A stretch of 38,755 bases of DNA from CAZKVJ01 sp964556225 (GCA_964556225.1 CAZKVJ010000025.1:1-38755); one strand, 5' to 3'. Shown: positions 23,346 through 30,395, counted from the stretch's first letter. The notes: generated by a model not told the origin, from the letters alone. Translations and numbers: made by a program.

Positions 23346-24275
23346 CTACGACGTCAGCCCGATGGCCGTCCGCACCGTGTCGACCACGTAGTCGGGGTCG
23401 CCGAGGACCATGGTGGTCGTGAACTCGATGACGACGAGTCCCTCGCGGATCTGGAGGTGGTTGAGCCGCCGGGCGGTGCGCTCGCGGTCCCGATCCGACG
23501 TGTGCCCGAAGCGACCGCTGACCTCGGCGACCACACGTGCCGGGGTCCACTCGAAGTCGACCCTCGCCGCCGTGCGACCGTCGGCGCGGTGCACGACCTG
23601 GCAGCTCGGCAGTGGGATGCCATGCGTGCGCATCAGCCGCAGGAACGCCCGCTCCAGCACGCTGTGGCCGCCGCTGTCGAGCAGCAGACCGGCCAGCACG
23701 CTCGATCCCGCCCGACCGCGACTGCGCAGCGCCCGGAACCGCCGCGTCAGGTGAGCGACGGAGGTGAGGTGCTGGCGGACGGCGTCGTCGATCGCTGCCC
23801 CGAGGGGCTTGGGCGGGATGTCCGCGCCGGCGAGGTCGATCAGCGTGCGCGTCGGGCTGGTCACGCGGAACGGCCCGACGGTCCAGACGTCGGTCGGGGG
23901 GAGGTGACTCGTGGTGTGCACCGTCCACGGTCCCTGCACACTGCGGCGCGGCCGTGGCACGGTCAGCTCCACGGGGCCGGGGTCGAAGCCGTCGAGGTGG
24001 TGGATCGCGGCGCCGGCCCGGTGGCTCACCGCGGCCCGGGGCCCGAGCCAGCCCAGGGCGGCGGTCAGCTCCGACTCCCAGGTCACCGGCGCGCCGGCGA
24101 TCCGGTAGACGCCGGGTGCGACGTGGCGCCAGCGGCCCTGGCGGAGCCGCTGTTCGTGGAAGCGAGCGGGTACGCCGAGCTCGCGGAGCTGGGCGAGGGT
24201 CACGATGCCGTGTTGGCGCTCGGCAACGGCGTTGGCGAGGCGGTCGGGGGACGTGTGGTGCGTTGAGGTGCTCAT
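23346..24275 (-). CDS. AbiEi-like winged-helix plus DUF559 (Vsr-like nuclease fold) protein
   Basis: A 309-residue protein. Residues 1-60 form an AbiEi-type antitoxin winged helix (ERQHGIVTLAQLRELGVPAR, then RLRQGRWRHVAPGVYRI). The middle is the AbiEi core (WLGPRAAVSHRAGAAIHHLD, RTLIDLAGADIP). Residues about 205-305 resemble DUF559, a Vsr/PD-(D/E)xK-type endonuclease fold: SVLERAFLRLMRTHGI, ARVDFEWTPARVVAEVSGRF then GH, with D and E as candidate metal ligands, and RRLNHLQIREGLVVIEFT. Such proteins are usually orphan genes in many copies in actinobacteria, of unknown role; no AbiEii toxin lies next to it. The ATG at 24275 precedes the winged helix. Homologous palindromes flank it on both sides. 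Confidence 0.8.
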   Translation of the reverse strand: MSTSTHHTSPDRLANAVAERQHGIVTLAQLRELGVPARFHEQRLRQGRWRHVAPGVYRIAGAPVTWESELTAALGWLGPRAAVSHRAGAAIHHLDGFDPGPVELTVPRPRRSVQGPWTVHTTSHLPPTDVWTVGPFRVTSPTRTLIDLAGADIPPKPLGAAIDDAVRQHLTSVAHLTRRFRALRSRGRAGSSVLAGLLLDSGGHSVLERAFLRLMRTHGIPLPSCQVVHRADGRTAARVDFEWTPARVVAEVSGRFGHTSDRDRERTARRLNHLQIREGLVVIEFTTTMVLGDPDYVVDTVRTAIGLTS

Positions 24276-24327
24276 GCCCGTGATGTGTGCACGAGGTGTC
24301 GATGTCGGAAGCCGCGGCGACGATGTG

Positions 24328-24382
24328 CCCGACGAGGTCATCTCGGCCCGCGCTGGTCACGGGATTCGATGACTTCGTCAGG
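24328..24382. repeat. 55-bp palindrome P, copy 2 (upstream side of the DUF559 gene)
   Basis: The outer arms 24328-24342 and 24368-24382 pair at 13 of 15 positions, with core GACGAGGTCATC. The inner stem is degenerate, with only CCCG/CGGG left. It aligns end to end with 23290-23344 in the same orientation (12 mismatches, no gaps). It lies 27 bp beyond the stop of the decayed membrane gene, for which it could serve as terminator. Confidence 0.8.
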
Positions 24383-24409
24383 GGGAAGCCGGTCGCGCCG
24401 GATGACGCG

Positions 24410-24989
24410 TCAGGCAAGCTCGCCGATATCGCTCATGAGCGCCACCAGACCGAGCACGGCGACAGCCAACCAGGCGGTGCGCACCGCGAGCCGCCAGGGG
24501 CCGGCGGCCCGGAGGCGCTGGATCGGTGCGGTCGCTCGCACGGGGGGTCCACATGGCCAAGACGGCGGCGGCGACGGCCACGATCGGCACGAGTTGCGGG
24601 AAGCAGGTCACCAGCACGAGGGGGAGCACCCAGCGGCGGCGTCCCTTCCGGGTCCACGAGTCGGGGCGATCGACCGCGTCGACAGCGACGCCGATCACCA
24701 CGCCGAAGCACGCCGGCAGCATGACGAACAGGCCGACGGCGAGCCAGGTCGGTTGCAGCACCGTGAAGTCGATGCCGTCGGAGTGCACGAGCATCGAACC
24801 GACCACGACCGCGCTGGCGAGGCCGACGGTCAGCCTGCGGAACCAGTGTGGGCCGATCAGCCACGGGCGTACGAGCTGGTAGACCGCGGCACCGATGATG
24901 CCGACCGCCGCACCGATCAGCAGCAGGTTGTAGGTGCCGGCCAGCGTCACCTGGCCGATCGTGAAGCCGTCGTCACTGACGAGCCGTTC
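24410..24989 (-). pseudogene. Decayed membrane protein gene (N-terminus lost, one frameshift)
   Basis: The main frame reads SDDGFTIGQVTLAGTYNLLL and continues through about four hydrophobic helices (GAAVGIIGAAVYQLV, ASAVVVGSMLV, WLAVGLFVMLPACFGVVIGV, VLPLVLVTCFPQLVPIVAV) to MWTP. At the six-G run 24542-24547 the reading frame changes: deleting one base joins it to a plausible end, RLRAAGPWRLAVRTAWLAVA then VLGLVALMSDIGELA and a TGA at 24410-24412. Upstream the frame runs with no start codon straight into palindrome W. I think the original N-terminus, probably with a further helix, has been cut off. If the frameshift is a sequencing error, a shortened protein from the GTG at 24950 remains possible. 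The family is unknown. Confidence 0.65.
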
Positions 24990-25038
24990 GTTCTGGTCCC
25001 AGGAAGTAGCGCTCAGCGCAACTTCCCGGGACCAGAAC
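24990..25038. repeat. Complete copy of dispersed palindromic repeat W
   Basis: Arms 24990-25012 and 25016-25038 pair at 21 of 23 positions (core GTTCTGGTCCC, then GGAAGT and GCGC) around a TCA loop. The left arm recurs at 38701-38722 (22 of 22) and the right arm at 1-34 (32 of 34). It separates the decayed membrane gene from the glycosyltransferase promoter. Confidence 0.85.
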
Positions 25039-25053
25039 CGGGGGAAGTGGTTC

Positions 25054-25059
25054 TACGCT
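25054..25059 (+). promoter_or_regulatory. -10 box TACGCT before the glycosyltransferase gene
   Basis: TACGCT ends 7 bases before a GTG at 25067, not before the ATG at 25081. A leaderless transcript would thus begin with a five-codon reading frame. Confidence 0.4.
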
Positions 25060-25066
25060 GGTCGGC

Positions 25067-25084
25067 GTGCGGGTGTTCGGATGA
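25067..25084 (+). CDS. Possible five-codon leader reading frame coupled to the glycosyltransferase
   Basis: GTG CGG GTG TTC GGA TGA, encoding MRVFG. Its stop overlaps the ATG at 25081 in an ATGA arrangement, so ribosomes loading on the 5' end could reinitiate on the glycosyltransferase. It is inferred from spacing only. Confidence 0.3.
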   Translation: MRVFG

Positions 25085-26229
25085 AGGTCTGGTACCTGCT
25101 CGACAGCCTGGCCGGGGGCGGGGCCGAGTACTCGACCGCCCGCTTGGCGCCGGCCGTGCGCGACCTCGGTGTCGACACGTGCGTGGTGACGTTGCGGCCT
25201 GCACCGGGCGACGCCAACGAAGCGCACCTGCGGGCCGCAGCTGTGGATCACCGCGTGCTCGAGGCGACCAGCCACGCCGGCCGGGTTCGCGAGCTGCGAA
25301 AGATGCTGCGTGCCCAGCGCCCGGATGTCCTCCACACGGCGATCTTCACCGCCGACCAGGTCGGCCGGGTGGCGGCCTGGGGGACTCGGACCCGAGTCGT
25401 CTCAAGCCTGATCAGTGTGCCGTGGCGGGTGCGGCGCGACATGGACGACGGCCCGGCGGGTATCAGGTACCGGATGGTGATCGCTGCCGACGCCGTCACC
25501 TCGCACCTCGCCGTCGACCACTTCCACGCCGTGTGTGCCGGCGTGGCGGCGATGTGGACCAGCGCGCTCCACCTGCCCGCGGACAAGGTGACCGTCGTGG
25601 AGCGTGGGCGCGACCGAGCGGAGCTCGGCGCTCGCACGCCGGACCGCCGCGCCGCGGTTCGGGCGCGACTCGGTGTCCACCCCGAGGCCCCGGTGGTGCT
25701 GGCCGTCGGCCGTCAGCAGCCGCAGAAGGGCCACGCCGTCCTGATCGACGCGGCCGTCGTGCTGGCCGACACCCACCCCGACCTGGTCGTCCTCGTCGCC
25801 GGTGGCGAGGGCACGGAGACGCCCCGGCTGCAGTCGATGGCGGCCGACCCTCGCCTCGCCGGAAGGGTGCACCTCCTCGGCCACCGCACCGACGTGGCGG
25901 ACCTGCTGGCCGCGGCGGACGTGATGGCCCTGCCGTCGCGCGTCGAGGGCACGGCCGGCGTGGCGCTCGAAGCGATGGGAGTCGGCACGCCGATCGTGTC
26001 CAGCCGGCTCGACGGCCTCGAGGGCATCCTGGTCGACGGCTACAACGCGCTGCTCGTCCCGCCCGGCGATCCGCACGCCCTGGCCAAGGCGCTGGCCCGC
26101 GTGCTCGACGATCCGGCGCTGGCCGCCGAGCTGGCGACGGCCGGCGCCCGGGAGTTCGAGCGCCGCTTCACCCTCGCCCGCTCGGCGGCGGCGATGGTCG
26201 CCCTCTACCGGCACACGCTCGCCGGCTGA
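25081..26229 (+). CDS. Glycosyltransferase family 4 (GT-B)
   Basis: A 382-residue cytoplasmic glycosyltransferase. The N-terminal Rossmann half starts KVWYLLDSLAGGGAEYSTAR. The C-terminal half has APVVLAVGRQQPQKGHAVLI, VHLLGHRTDVADLLAAADVM and the donor-binding motif ending the fold, SRVEGTAGVALEAMGVGTPI, in which the E-x7-E pattern of GT4 is kept as E-G-x5-E. It moves a sugar from a nucleotide donor to a glycan or lipid acceptor. Its place before the sugar-biosynthesis genes suggests surface glycan assembly. The ATG at 25081 directly precedes the first strand. A palindrome follows the stop, so it may be a separate transcript from the genes after it. Confidence 0.85.
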   Translation: MKVWYLLDSLAGGGAEYSTARLAPAVRDLGVDTCVVTLRPAPGDANEAHLRAAAVDHRVLEATSHAGRVRELRKMLRAQRPDVLHTAIFTADQVGRVAAWGTRTRVVSSLISVPWRVRRDMDDGPAGIRYRMVIAADAVTSHLAVDHFHAVCAGVAAMWTSALHLPADKVTVVERGRDRAELGARTPDRRAAVRARLGVHPEAPVVLAVGRQQPQKGHAVLIDAAVVLADTHPDLVVLVAGGEGTETPRLQSMAADPRLAGRVHLLGHRTDVADLLAAADVMALPSRVEGTAGVALEAMGVGTPIVSSRLDGLEGILVDGYNALLVPPGDPHALAKALARVLDDPALAAELATAGAREFERRFTLARSAAAMVALYRHTLAG

Positions 26230-26230
26230 C

Positions 26231-26288
26231 GCCGCCTTTCGGTCGACATCCACGCTGCCAGCGCGTGGATTCGCACTCGAAAGGCGGC
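26231..26288. terminator. Two-stem palindrome after the glycosyltransferase gene (family Z)
   Basis: The outer arms GCCGCCTTTCG (26231-26241) and CGAAAGGCGGC (26278-26288) pair perfectly. An internal bubble follows, then a perfect inner stem ATCCACGC/GCGTGGAT and a 7-base loop. It starts 1 bp after the stop codon, so it fits a terminator, without a T-run. Confidence 0.65.
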
Positions 26289-26322
26289 CCAGCCGCCCTG
26301 AAGCCCGGCACATGTCCGGCGG

Positions 26323-26328
26323 TAGTGT
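26323..26328 (+). promoter_or_regulatory. -10 box TAGTGT for the sugar-biosynthesis operon
   Basis: TAGTGT ends 6 bases before the ATG at 26335. The following five genes overlap by ATGA or GTGA, so this promoter probably serves the whole run to 30386. Confidence 0.5.
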
Positions 26329-26334
26329 CCGACC

Positions 26335-27231
26335 ATGGCCGTCGTCCCCCCGACCCCGCCGCGGCCGTGGGCGCCGCCGCCGATGGACGGGTATCGCCCC
26401 ATGATCGTCAACGTCGCGCTCACCGGTGCCGTGCCGACCAAGGCCGACAACCCGAACGTGCCGCTCACCCCGGACGAGATCGCCGCCGACGCCATCGCCT
26501 GCGCTCAGGCGGGCGCAGCCGTGGTCCACCTGCACGTCCGGGCCGAGGATGCCACGCCGGTGCACCGCCGTGACCTGTACGAAGCAGCGATCGGCCCGAT
26601 CCGTGACAAGGTGCCGGAGCTGATCGTGTGCGTGACGACCAGCAGCCGGGTCGGTCCGGACCTGGCCAGCCGGATGGTGGGCCTGGAGCTCGACGGCGAT
26701 CTGCGCCCGGACATGGCCAGCCTCACACTGGGCTCGTTCAACTTCCCCCGCAGCGTCAGCCACAACCCGCCGGACCAGATCGTCGCGCTGCTCGAGCGGA
26801 TGGGTGAGCTCGGGATCCGCCCCGAGCTCGAGGTGTTCGAGCTCGGCATGGTGAACACGCTGCACGCCCTGCGTGACCGGGGTCTGATCCCCGAGCCGCC
26901 GGTGGTGAACGTGCTGCTCGGCTCGTTCGGCTCAGCCCCGGCGTTCGTCGGCGACCTCGGCCACCTGGTCGAGCGGCTGCCGGCCGGGACGGAGTGGGCG
27001 GCGGCGGGCATCGGCATCTACCAGCGGCCGATGACGATCGCTGCCGCGGTGATGGGTGGCAACGTGCGCACCGGGCTCGAGGACGATCCCCGGGGCGATG
27101 GCACGCCCGGGTGGTCGAACGTGGAGGCGGTGCGCCTGGCGGTGGCCGGCGCCGAGCTGGCCGGGCGGACGATCGCCACCCCGGCCGAGGCCCGCCGCCG
27201 CTTCGGCCTGGCGCCCCGGGACCCACGATGA
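26335..27231 (+). CDS. BKACE-family (DUF849) beta-keto acid cleavage enzyme
   Basis: A 298-residue TIM-barrel protein. The family condenses a beta-keto acid with acetyl-CoA to give acetoacetate and a new CoA ester, using a zinc held by an H-x-H and a glutamate. Seen here are IVNVALTGAVPTKADNPNVP, the metal motif VVHLHVRAED, CVTTSSRVG, ELEVFELGMVN and GNVRTGLEDDPRGDG. The first 20 Pro-rich residues (MAVVPPTPPRPW) are unusual but the ATG is supported by the -10 box. Its role within a sugar operon is unclear: it may supply an acyl-CoA for the neighbouring acyltransferase, which is inference. The stop overlaps the next gene (ATGA). Confidence 0.8.
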   Translation: MAVVPPTPPRPWAPPPMDGYRPMIVNVALTGAVPTKADNPNVPLTPDEIAADAIACAQAGAAVVHLHVRAEDATPVHRRDLYEAAIGPIRDKVPELIVCVTTSSRVGPDLASRMVGLELDGDLRPDMASLTLGSFNFPRSVSHNPPDQIVALLERMGELGIRPELEVFELGMVNTLHALRDRGLIPEPPVVNVLLGSFGSAPAFVGDLGHLVERLPAGTEWAAAGIGIYQRPMTIAAAVMGGNVRTGLEDDPRGDGTPGWSNVEAVRLAVAGAELAGRTIATPAEARRRFGLAPRDPR

Positions 27232-27881
27232 CCGGCTGGATCGTCTACGCCTGCCGCACCGCCTACGCGCCCGAGGTGGCCGAGATCGTGTGGCGCCGGG
27301 GCGAGGAGCTGGTGGCGCTGGTCGACAACCTGCCGGATGGTCCGCAGCCCTCGCCCGCCGGGCCGACCGTCGGCGCGCACCAGCACCTCTTCGTCGATGA
27401 CCAGCCGATCGTCGTCCCGCAGCTCACCCCCGGTCACCGGTACGCCGTCGAGCAGGAGGTGCGCCGGCTCGGCGGCACGCGCTTCGACCCGCTCGTCGAC
27501 CCGACCGCCGTCGTCGCCCGCACCGCCTCGTACGGCGAGGGCACGGTGATCAACGCCGGCGTGGTGGTGGGCGCGCTCACCCGGCTCGGGCGGTTCGTGC
27601 ACGTGAACCGCTCGGCGTCACTCGGCCACGACGGCGTGCTGGAGGACTTCACGACCGTCGGCCCCGGCTGCGTGCTGGCCGGCCACGTGCACCTCGAGCG
27701 GGGTGCCTACCTGGGCGCCGGCGTGGTGTGCGCGCCCAAGGTGACCGTCGGTGCCAACGCCGCGGTGGGCGCCGGGGCGGTCGTGGTGCGAGACGTCCCG
27801 GCCAACACCGTGGTCGTGGGCAACCCGGCCCGGGTGATCAAGGAGGCCAACCCGGGCTACGGCGGGGTCGGGGTGCCGTGA
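27228..27881 (+). CDS. NeuD/PglD-type hexapeptide acetyltransferase
   Basis: A 217-residue acyltransferase. The N-terminal half (MTGWIVYACRTAYAPEVAEI) is an altered PglD nucleotide-sugar domain. The C-terminal half is a left-handed beta-helix with hexapeptide repeats, e.g. GEGTVINAGVVVGALTRLGR, NRSASLGHDGVLEDFTTVGP with the catalytic-type H after the SLG turn, and NAAVGAGAVVVRDVPANTVV followed by VGNPARV. In this operon it is the best candidate to acylate the amino sugar made by the last two genes (the FdtC step), or a sugar hydroxyl. Acetyl-CoA is the usual donor. Confidence 0.8.
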   Translation: MTGWIVYACRTAYAPEVAEIVWRRGEELVALVDNLPDGPQPSPAGPTVGAHQHLFVDDQPIVVPQLTPGHRYAVEQEVRRLGGTRFDPLVDPTAVVARTASYGEGTVINAGVVVGALTRLGRFVHVNRSASLGHDGVLEDFTTVGPGCVLAGHVHLERGAYLGAGVVCAPKVTVGANAAVGAGAVVVRDVPANTVVVGNPARVIKEANPGYGGVGVP

Positions 27882-28849
27882 CCGAACCGTCTGCGGCGCC
27901 GAGGGTCACCGTCGTGGCGCTCACGTACAACCACGGGCCGTACGTGGAGGAGTGCCTCGACGCCGTCGCCGGCCAGACCGTCCGGGACTACGAGGTCATC
28001 GTCATGGACGACGCCTCGACCGACGGCACCGCCGACCGCATCCGGGCCTGGTCCGCTCGCTCCGGCTTCGCTGCGAGGTACGTGTTCCACACCGAGAACC
28101 GGGGTGTGTGCGCGTCGCGCAACGAGGCGCTGGCGATGGCCCGGGGCGACTACCTGGCCAGCGCCGCCGGTGACGACGTGTACGAGCCGGACCGGCTGGC
28201 GCGCCAGGTGGAGTTCTTCGACTCGATGCCAGCGGACGTGGCGTTGATCTTCAGCGACGCCCGGCGCATCGACCAGCATGGCACCCAGCTCAGCCCGTCG
28301 CTGCTGCGCGACACCGCCAGCTGGCCGCCGGTGGAGGGCCGCGTCTTTCACCGTCTGCTGCGCAAGAACATGGTCGTCGCCTGCACCGCCATGATGCGTC
28401 GCCAGGCCGTGCTCGACGTGGGTGGATGGGACGAGGACGTCGTCATCGACGACTGGGACCTGTGGCTGCGCCTGGCCGAGCGCTTCGAGGTGCGGTACTG
28501 CCCCGGAGTGCTGGCGAGCTACCGGATCGTGCCGACGTCGCTGGCCCACGACCCTGCCCGGGCCGCCCGTCGCTACCAGAGCCGGGCGGCGATCCTTCGC
28601 AAGTGGGCCGACCACGACGCGCAGGCCCGCTGCATCGTGCGGCGCGCCCTCGTGCGCAACGGCCTGAAGGCGTATCACGAAGACTCGGCGGCTGGCCGGG
28701 ATCTGCTGCGCGAGGCGGCCTCGCTCGGCCGGCGCCCCCACCTGCGAGCGCTCGCCGCAGCGACGGCGGTTCCGGGCTTCCCGACGCTCGCCCGCCTCGC
28801 CGCGTCCGTCGACTACCGCTGGACGCACCGCACGGCGGTGTGGTCGTGA
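27878..28849 (+). CDS. Glycosyltransferase family 2 (GT-A)
   Basis: A 323-residue enzyme with the GT2 N-terminal nucleotide-binding region: VTVVALTYNHGPYVEECLDA, VIVMDDASTDGTADRI, NRGVCASRNEALAMARGDYL, and the metal-binding acidic motif at AGDDVYEPDRL. The acceptor half contains GGWDEDVVIDDWDLWLRLAE, the ED/WDLW pattern typical of surface-glycan transferases. It has no membrane helices. It probably adds the special amino sugar or another residue to a repeat unit. The GTG at 27878 overlaps the previous stop (GTGA). Confidence 0.85.
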   Translation: MTEPSAAPRVTVVALTYNHGPYVEECLDAVAGQTVRDYEVIVMDDASTDGTADRIRAWSARSGFAARYVFHTENRGVCASRNEALAMARGDYLASAAGDDVYEPDRLARQVEFFDSMPADVALIFSDARRIDQHGTQLSPSLLRDTASWPPVEGRVFHRLLRKNMVVACTAMMRRQAVLDVGGWDEDVVIDDWDLWLRLAERFEVRYCPGVLASYRIVPTSLAHDPARAARRYQSRAAILRKWADHDAQARCIVRRALVRNGLKAYHEDSAAGRDLLREAASLGRRPHLRALAAATAVPGFPTLARLAASVDYRWTHRTAVWS

Positions 28850-29247
28850 GCGCCTGGCGGCTGCTCCGCTTCCCCGAGGTGGTCGAGCCCCGGGGGGCGC
28901 TCGTGTGGGCGCAGGCCAGCGACGTGCTGCCGTTCACGCCGCGGCGGTTCTTCTTCATCCACCGGGTCCCCGAGGACGTGGTGCGGGGCGCCCACGCGCA
29001 CCACGAGCTGCACGAGGTGCTGGTGGCGGTGGCCGGGGAGGTGACGCTGGAGCTCGACGACGGCTGTGAGCACGCCACCGTGGTCCTCGACGATCCGACG
29101 CGTGGGCTCTACCTGCCGCCGCTGGTGTGGCGCACCCAGCGCCGCTACGCGCCGGGGTCGATGCTGCTGGCGCTCGCCTCGCACGACTTCGACCCCGACG
29201 ACTACGTGCGCGACCACGCCGAGTTCCTCCGCCTGGTGGGCCGGTGA
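28846..29247 (+). CDS. FdtA/QdtA-like sugar 3,4-ketoisomerase (cupin)
   Basis: A 133-residue single-cupin protein. Family features are the RGAHAHHELHEVLVAVAGEV core, with H residues for the active site (usual form RGxHAHxxxxQ), and GLYLPPLVWRTQRRYAPGSM then LLALASHDFDPDDYVRDHAEF. These enzymes isomerise dTDP-4-keto-6-deoxyglucose to the 3-keto sugar, the first committed step to dTDP-3-amino-3,6-dideoxyhexoses. The Q of the usual motif is replaced by H. The GTG at 28846 overlaps the upstream stop, and its stop overlaps the aminotransferase start. Confidence 0.85.
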   Translation: MSAWRLLRFPEVVEPRGALVWAQASDVLPFTPRRFFFIHRVPEDVVRGAHAHHELHEVLVAVAGEVTLELDDGCEHATVVLDDPTRGLYLPPLVWRTQRRYAPGSMLLALASHDFDPDDYVRDHAEFLRLVGR

Positions 29248-30386
29248 GCCCGGCGGTGCCGTTCCTCGACCTGCGCGCCGCCGCCGCCGAGCTGGCGGGC
29301 GCGCTCGACGCCGCCGCCCATCGGGTGATGGCGAGCGGCTGGTACCTGCTCGGCCCGGAGCTCGAGGCGTTCGAGCACGAGTGGGCGGCGTACAACGGGG
29401 TCGCCCACGCCGTCGGGGTCGGGTGCGGGCTCGACGCGCTGACCCTCACGCTGCGGGCGCTCGACGTCGGGCCCGGCGACGAGGTGGTCGTGCCGTCGCA
29501 CACGTTCATCGCCACCTGGCTGGCGGTGTCGGCGGTCGGGGCGACGGTGGTGCCGGTCGAGCCGGACGAGTCGACGTTCGTGATCACGCCCGAGGCTGTG
29601 CGCGCCGCGATCGGCCCGCGCACCGCGGCCGTCGTCCCCGTGCACCTCTACGGCCGGCCGGTCGACGTGATCGGCATCGACGAGGTGGCCGGCCGGGCCG
29701 GAGTGCCGGTGCTGTTCGACGCCGCCCAGGCCCACGGCGCCGTCGCGGCCGGACGCCCGATCGGGTCGTGGGGTGCGGCGTCGGCGTTCAGCTTCTACCC
29801 CGCCAAGAACCTCGGCGCGCTGGCCGACGGGGGAGCGGTCACCACGAACGACGCGGCCCTGGCCGCCCGCCTGCGACGGCTGCGCAGCTATGGGTCGGAG
29901 CAGAAGTACGTCCACGCCGAGCGGGGGGCGAACAGCCGCCTCGACGAGCTGCAGGCGGCGCTCCTGCGGGTGAAGCTGGCCCACCTCGACGAGTGGAACG
30001 AGCGGCGGCGTCGCGTCGCCCGCCGCTACGAGGAGGCGCTGGCGGGGCTGGCGCTCGACCGGCCGCCGATGGACCTGGTCGACGAGTCGGCGTGGCACCT
30101 GTACGTCGTGCGAACGCCTGAGCGGGACGAGCTCCAGTCGGCGCTGCGCGCCGCCGGCGTGGAGACGCTGATCCACTACCCGACCCCGCCCCACCGCCAA
30201 GGTGCCTACGCCGACGACCCCGTCAGCGCGCGGTCGCTCCCTGTGGCCGAACGCCTCGCCGCCGAGGTCCTGAGCCTCCCCATCGGCCCCCACCTCACCG
30301 ACGCCCACCTACAGACGGTGACCCATTCTCTCCGAACGGAGGGAGGGGGACCCGCCCCGGCACAGCGGGTCCGCGCCGTCACGTAG
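29244..30386 (+). CDS. DegT/DnrJ/EryC1/StrS aminotransferase (FdtB/QdtB-like)
   Basis: A 380-residue PLP enzyme. VPFLDLRAAAAELAGALDAA and ASGWYLLGPELEAFEHEWAA at the N-terminus, GVGCGLDALTLTLRAL, DEVVVPSHTFIATWLAVSAV, FDAAQAHGA and SFYPAKNLGALADGGAVTTN, where K188 should form the Schiff base. Next to an FdtA-like isomerase it is expected to aminate C3 of a dTDP-3-keto-6-deoxyhexose. The last 15-20 residues (TEGGGPAPAQRVRAVT) go beyond the usual family end and include a small GC-rich stem (30327-30343). The TAG stop is at the same time the first half of the next gene's -10 box. Confidence 0.9.
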   Translation: MSPAVPFLDLRAAAAELAGALDAAAHRVMASGWYLLGPELEAFEHEWAAYNGVAHAVGVGCGLDALTLTLRALDVGPGDEVVVPSHTFIATWLAVSAVGATVVPVEPDESTFVITPEAVRAAIGPRTAAVVPVHLYGRPVDVIGIDEVAGRAGVPVLFDAAQAHGAVAAGRPIGSWGAASAFSFYPAKNLGALADGGAVTTNDAALAARLRRLRSYGSEQKYVHAERGANSRLDELQAALLRVKLAHLDEWNERRRRVARRYEEALAGLALDRPPMDLVDESAWHLYVVRTPERDELQSALRAAGVETLIHYPTPPHRQGAYADDPVSARSLPVAERLAAEVLSLPIGPHLTDAHLQTVTHSLRTEGGGPAPAQRVRAVT

Positions 30387-30389
30387 CGT
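30384..30389 (+). promoter_or_regulatory. -10 box TAGCGT for the STAND regulator gene
   Basis: TAGCGT ends 6 bases before the ATG at 30396 and shares its TAG with the aminotransferase stop codon. Confidence 0.5.
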
Positions 30390-30395
30390 GGCGAC

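Larger units (their letters stand above)
23290..24382. mobile_element. Candidate palindrome-bracketed cassette carrying a DUF559/AbiEi-like gene
   Basis: A single gene is enclosed by two homologous 55-bp palindromes, one touching its stop codon, the other 52 bp before its start. The nuclease-like fold of the product and the alteration of the neighbouring DUF1667 C-terminus suggest the unit inserted as a whole. No transposase, target duplication or att site is visible. Mobility is inferred, and two terminators of shared origin is the plain alternative. Confidence 0.35.

Noticed and set aside
23346..24275. Complete type IV toxin-antitoxin pair (AbiEi/AbiEii)
   Set aside because: Only the AbiEi-like part is present; no AbiEii nucleotidyltransferase is encoded on either side.
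23290..24382. Classical insertion sequence or integron cassette at the palindrome pair
   Set aside because: No transposase or integrase, no clear target duplication, and the flanking palindromes are direct-order copies rather than the terminal inverted repeats of one element.
30327..30343. Small GC-rich stem near the end of the aminotransferase gene as a terminator
   Set aside because: The stem needs a G-T pair, lies inside the coding region and has no T-run.
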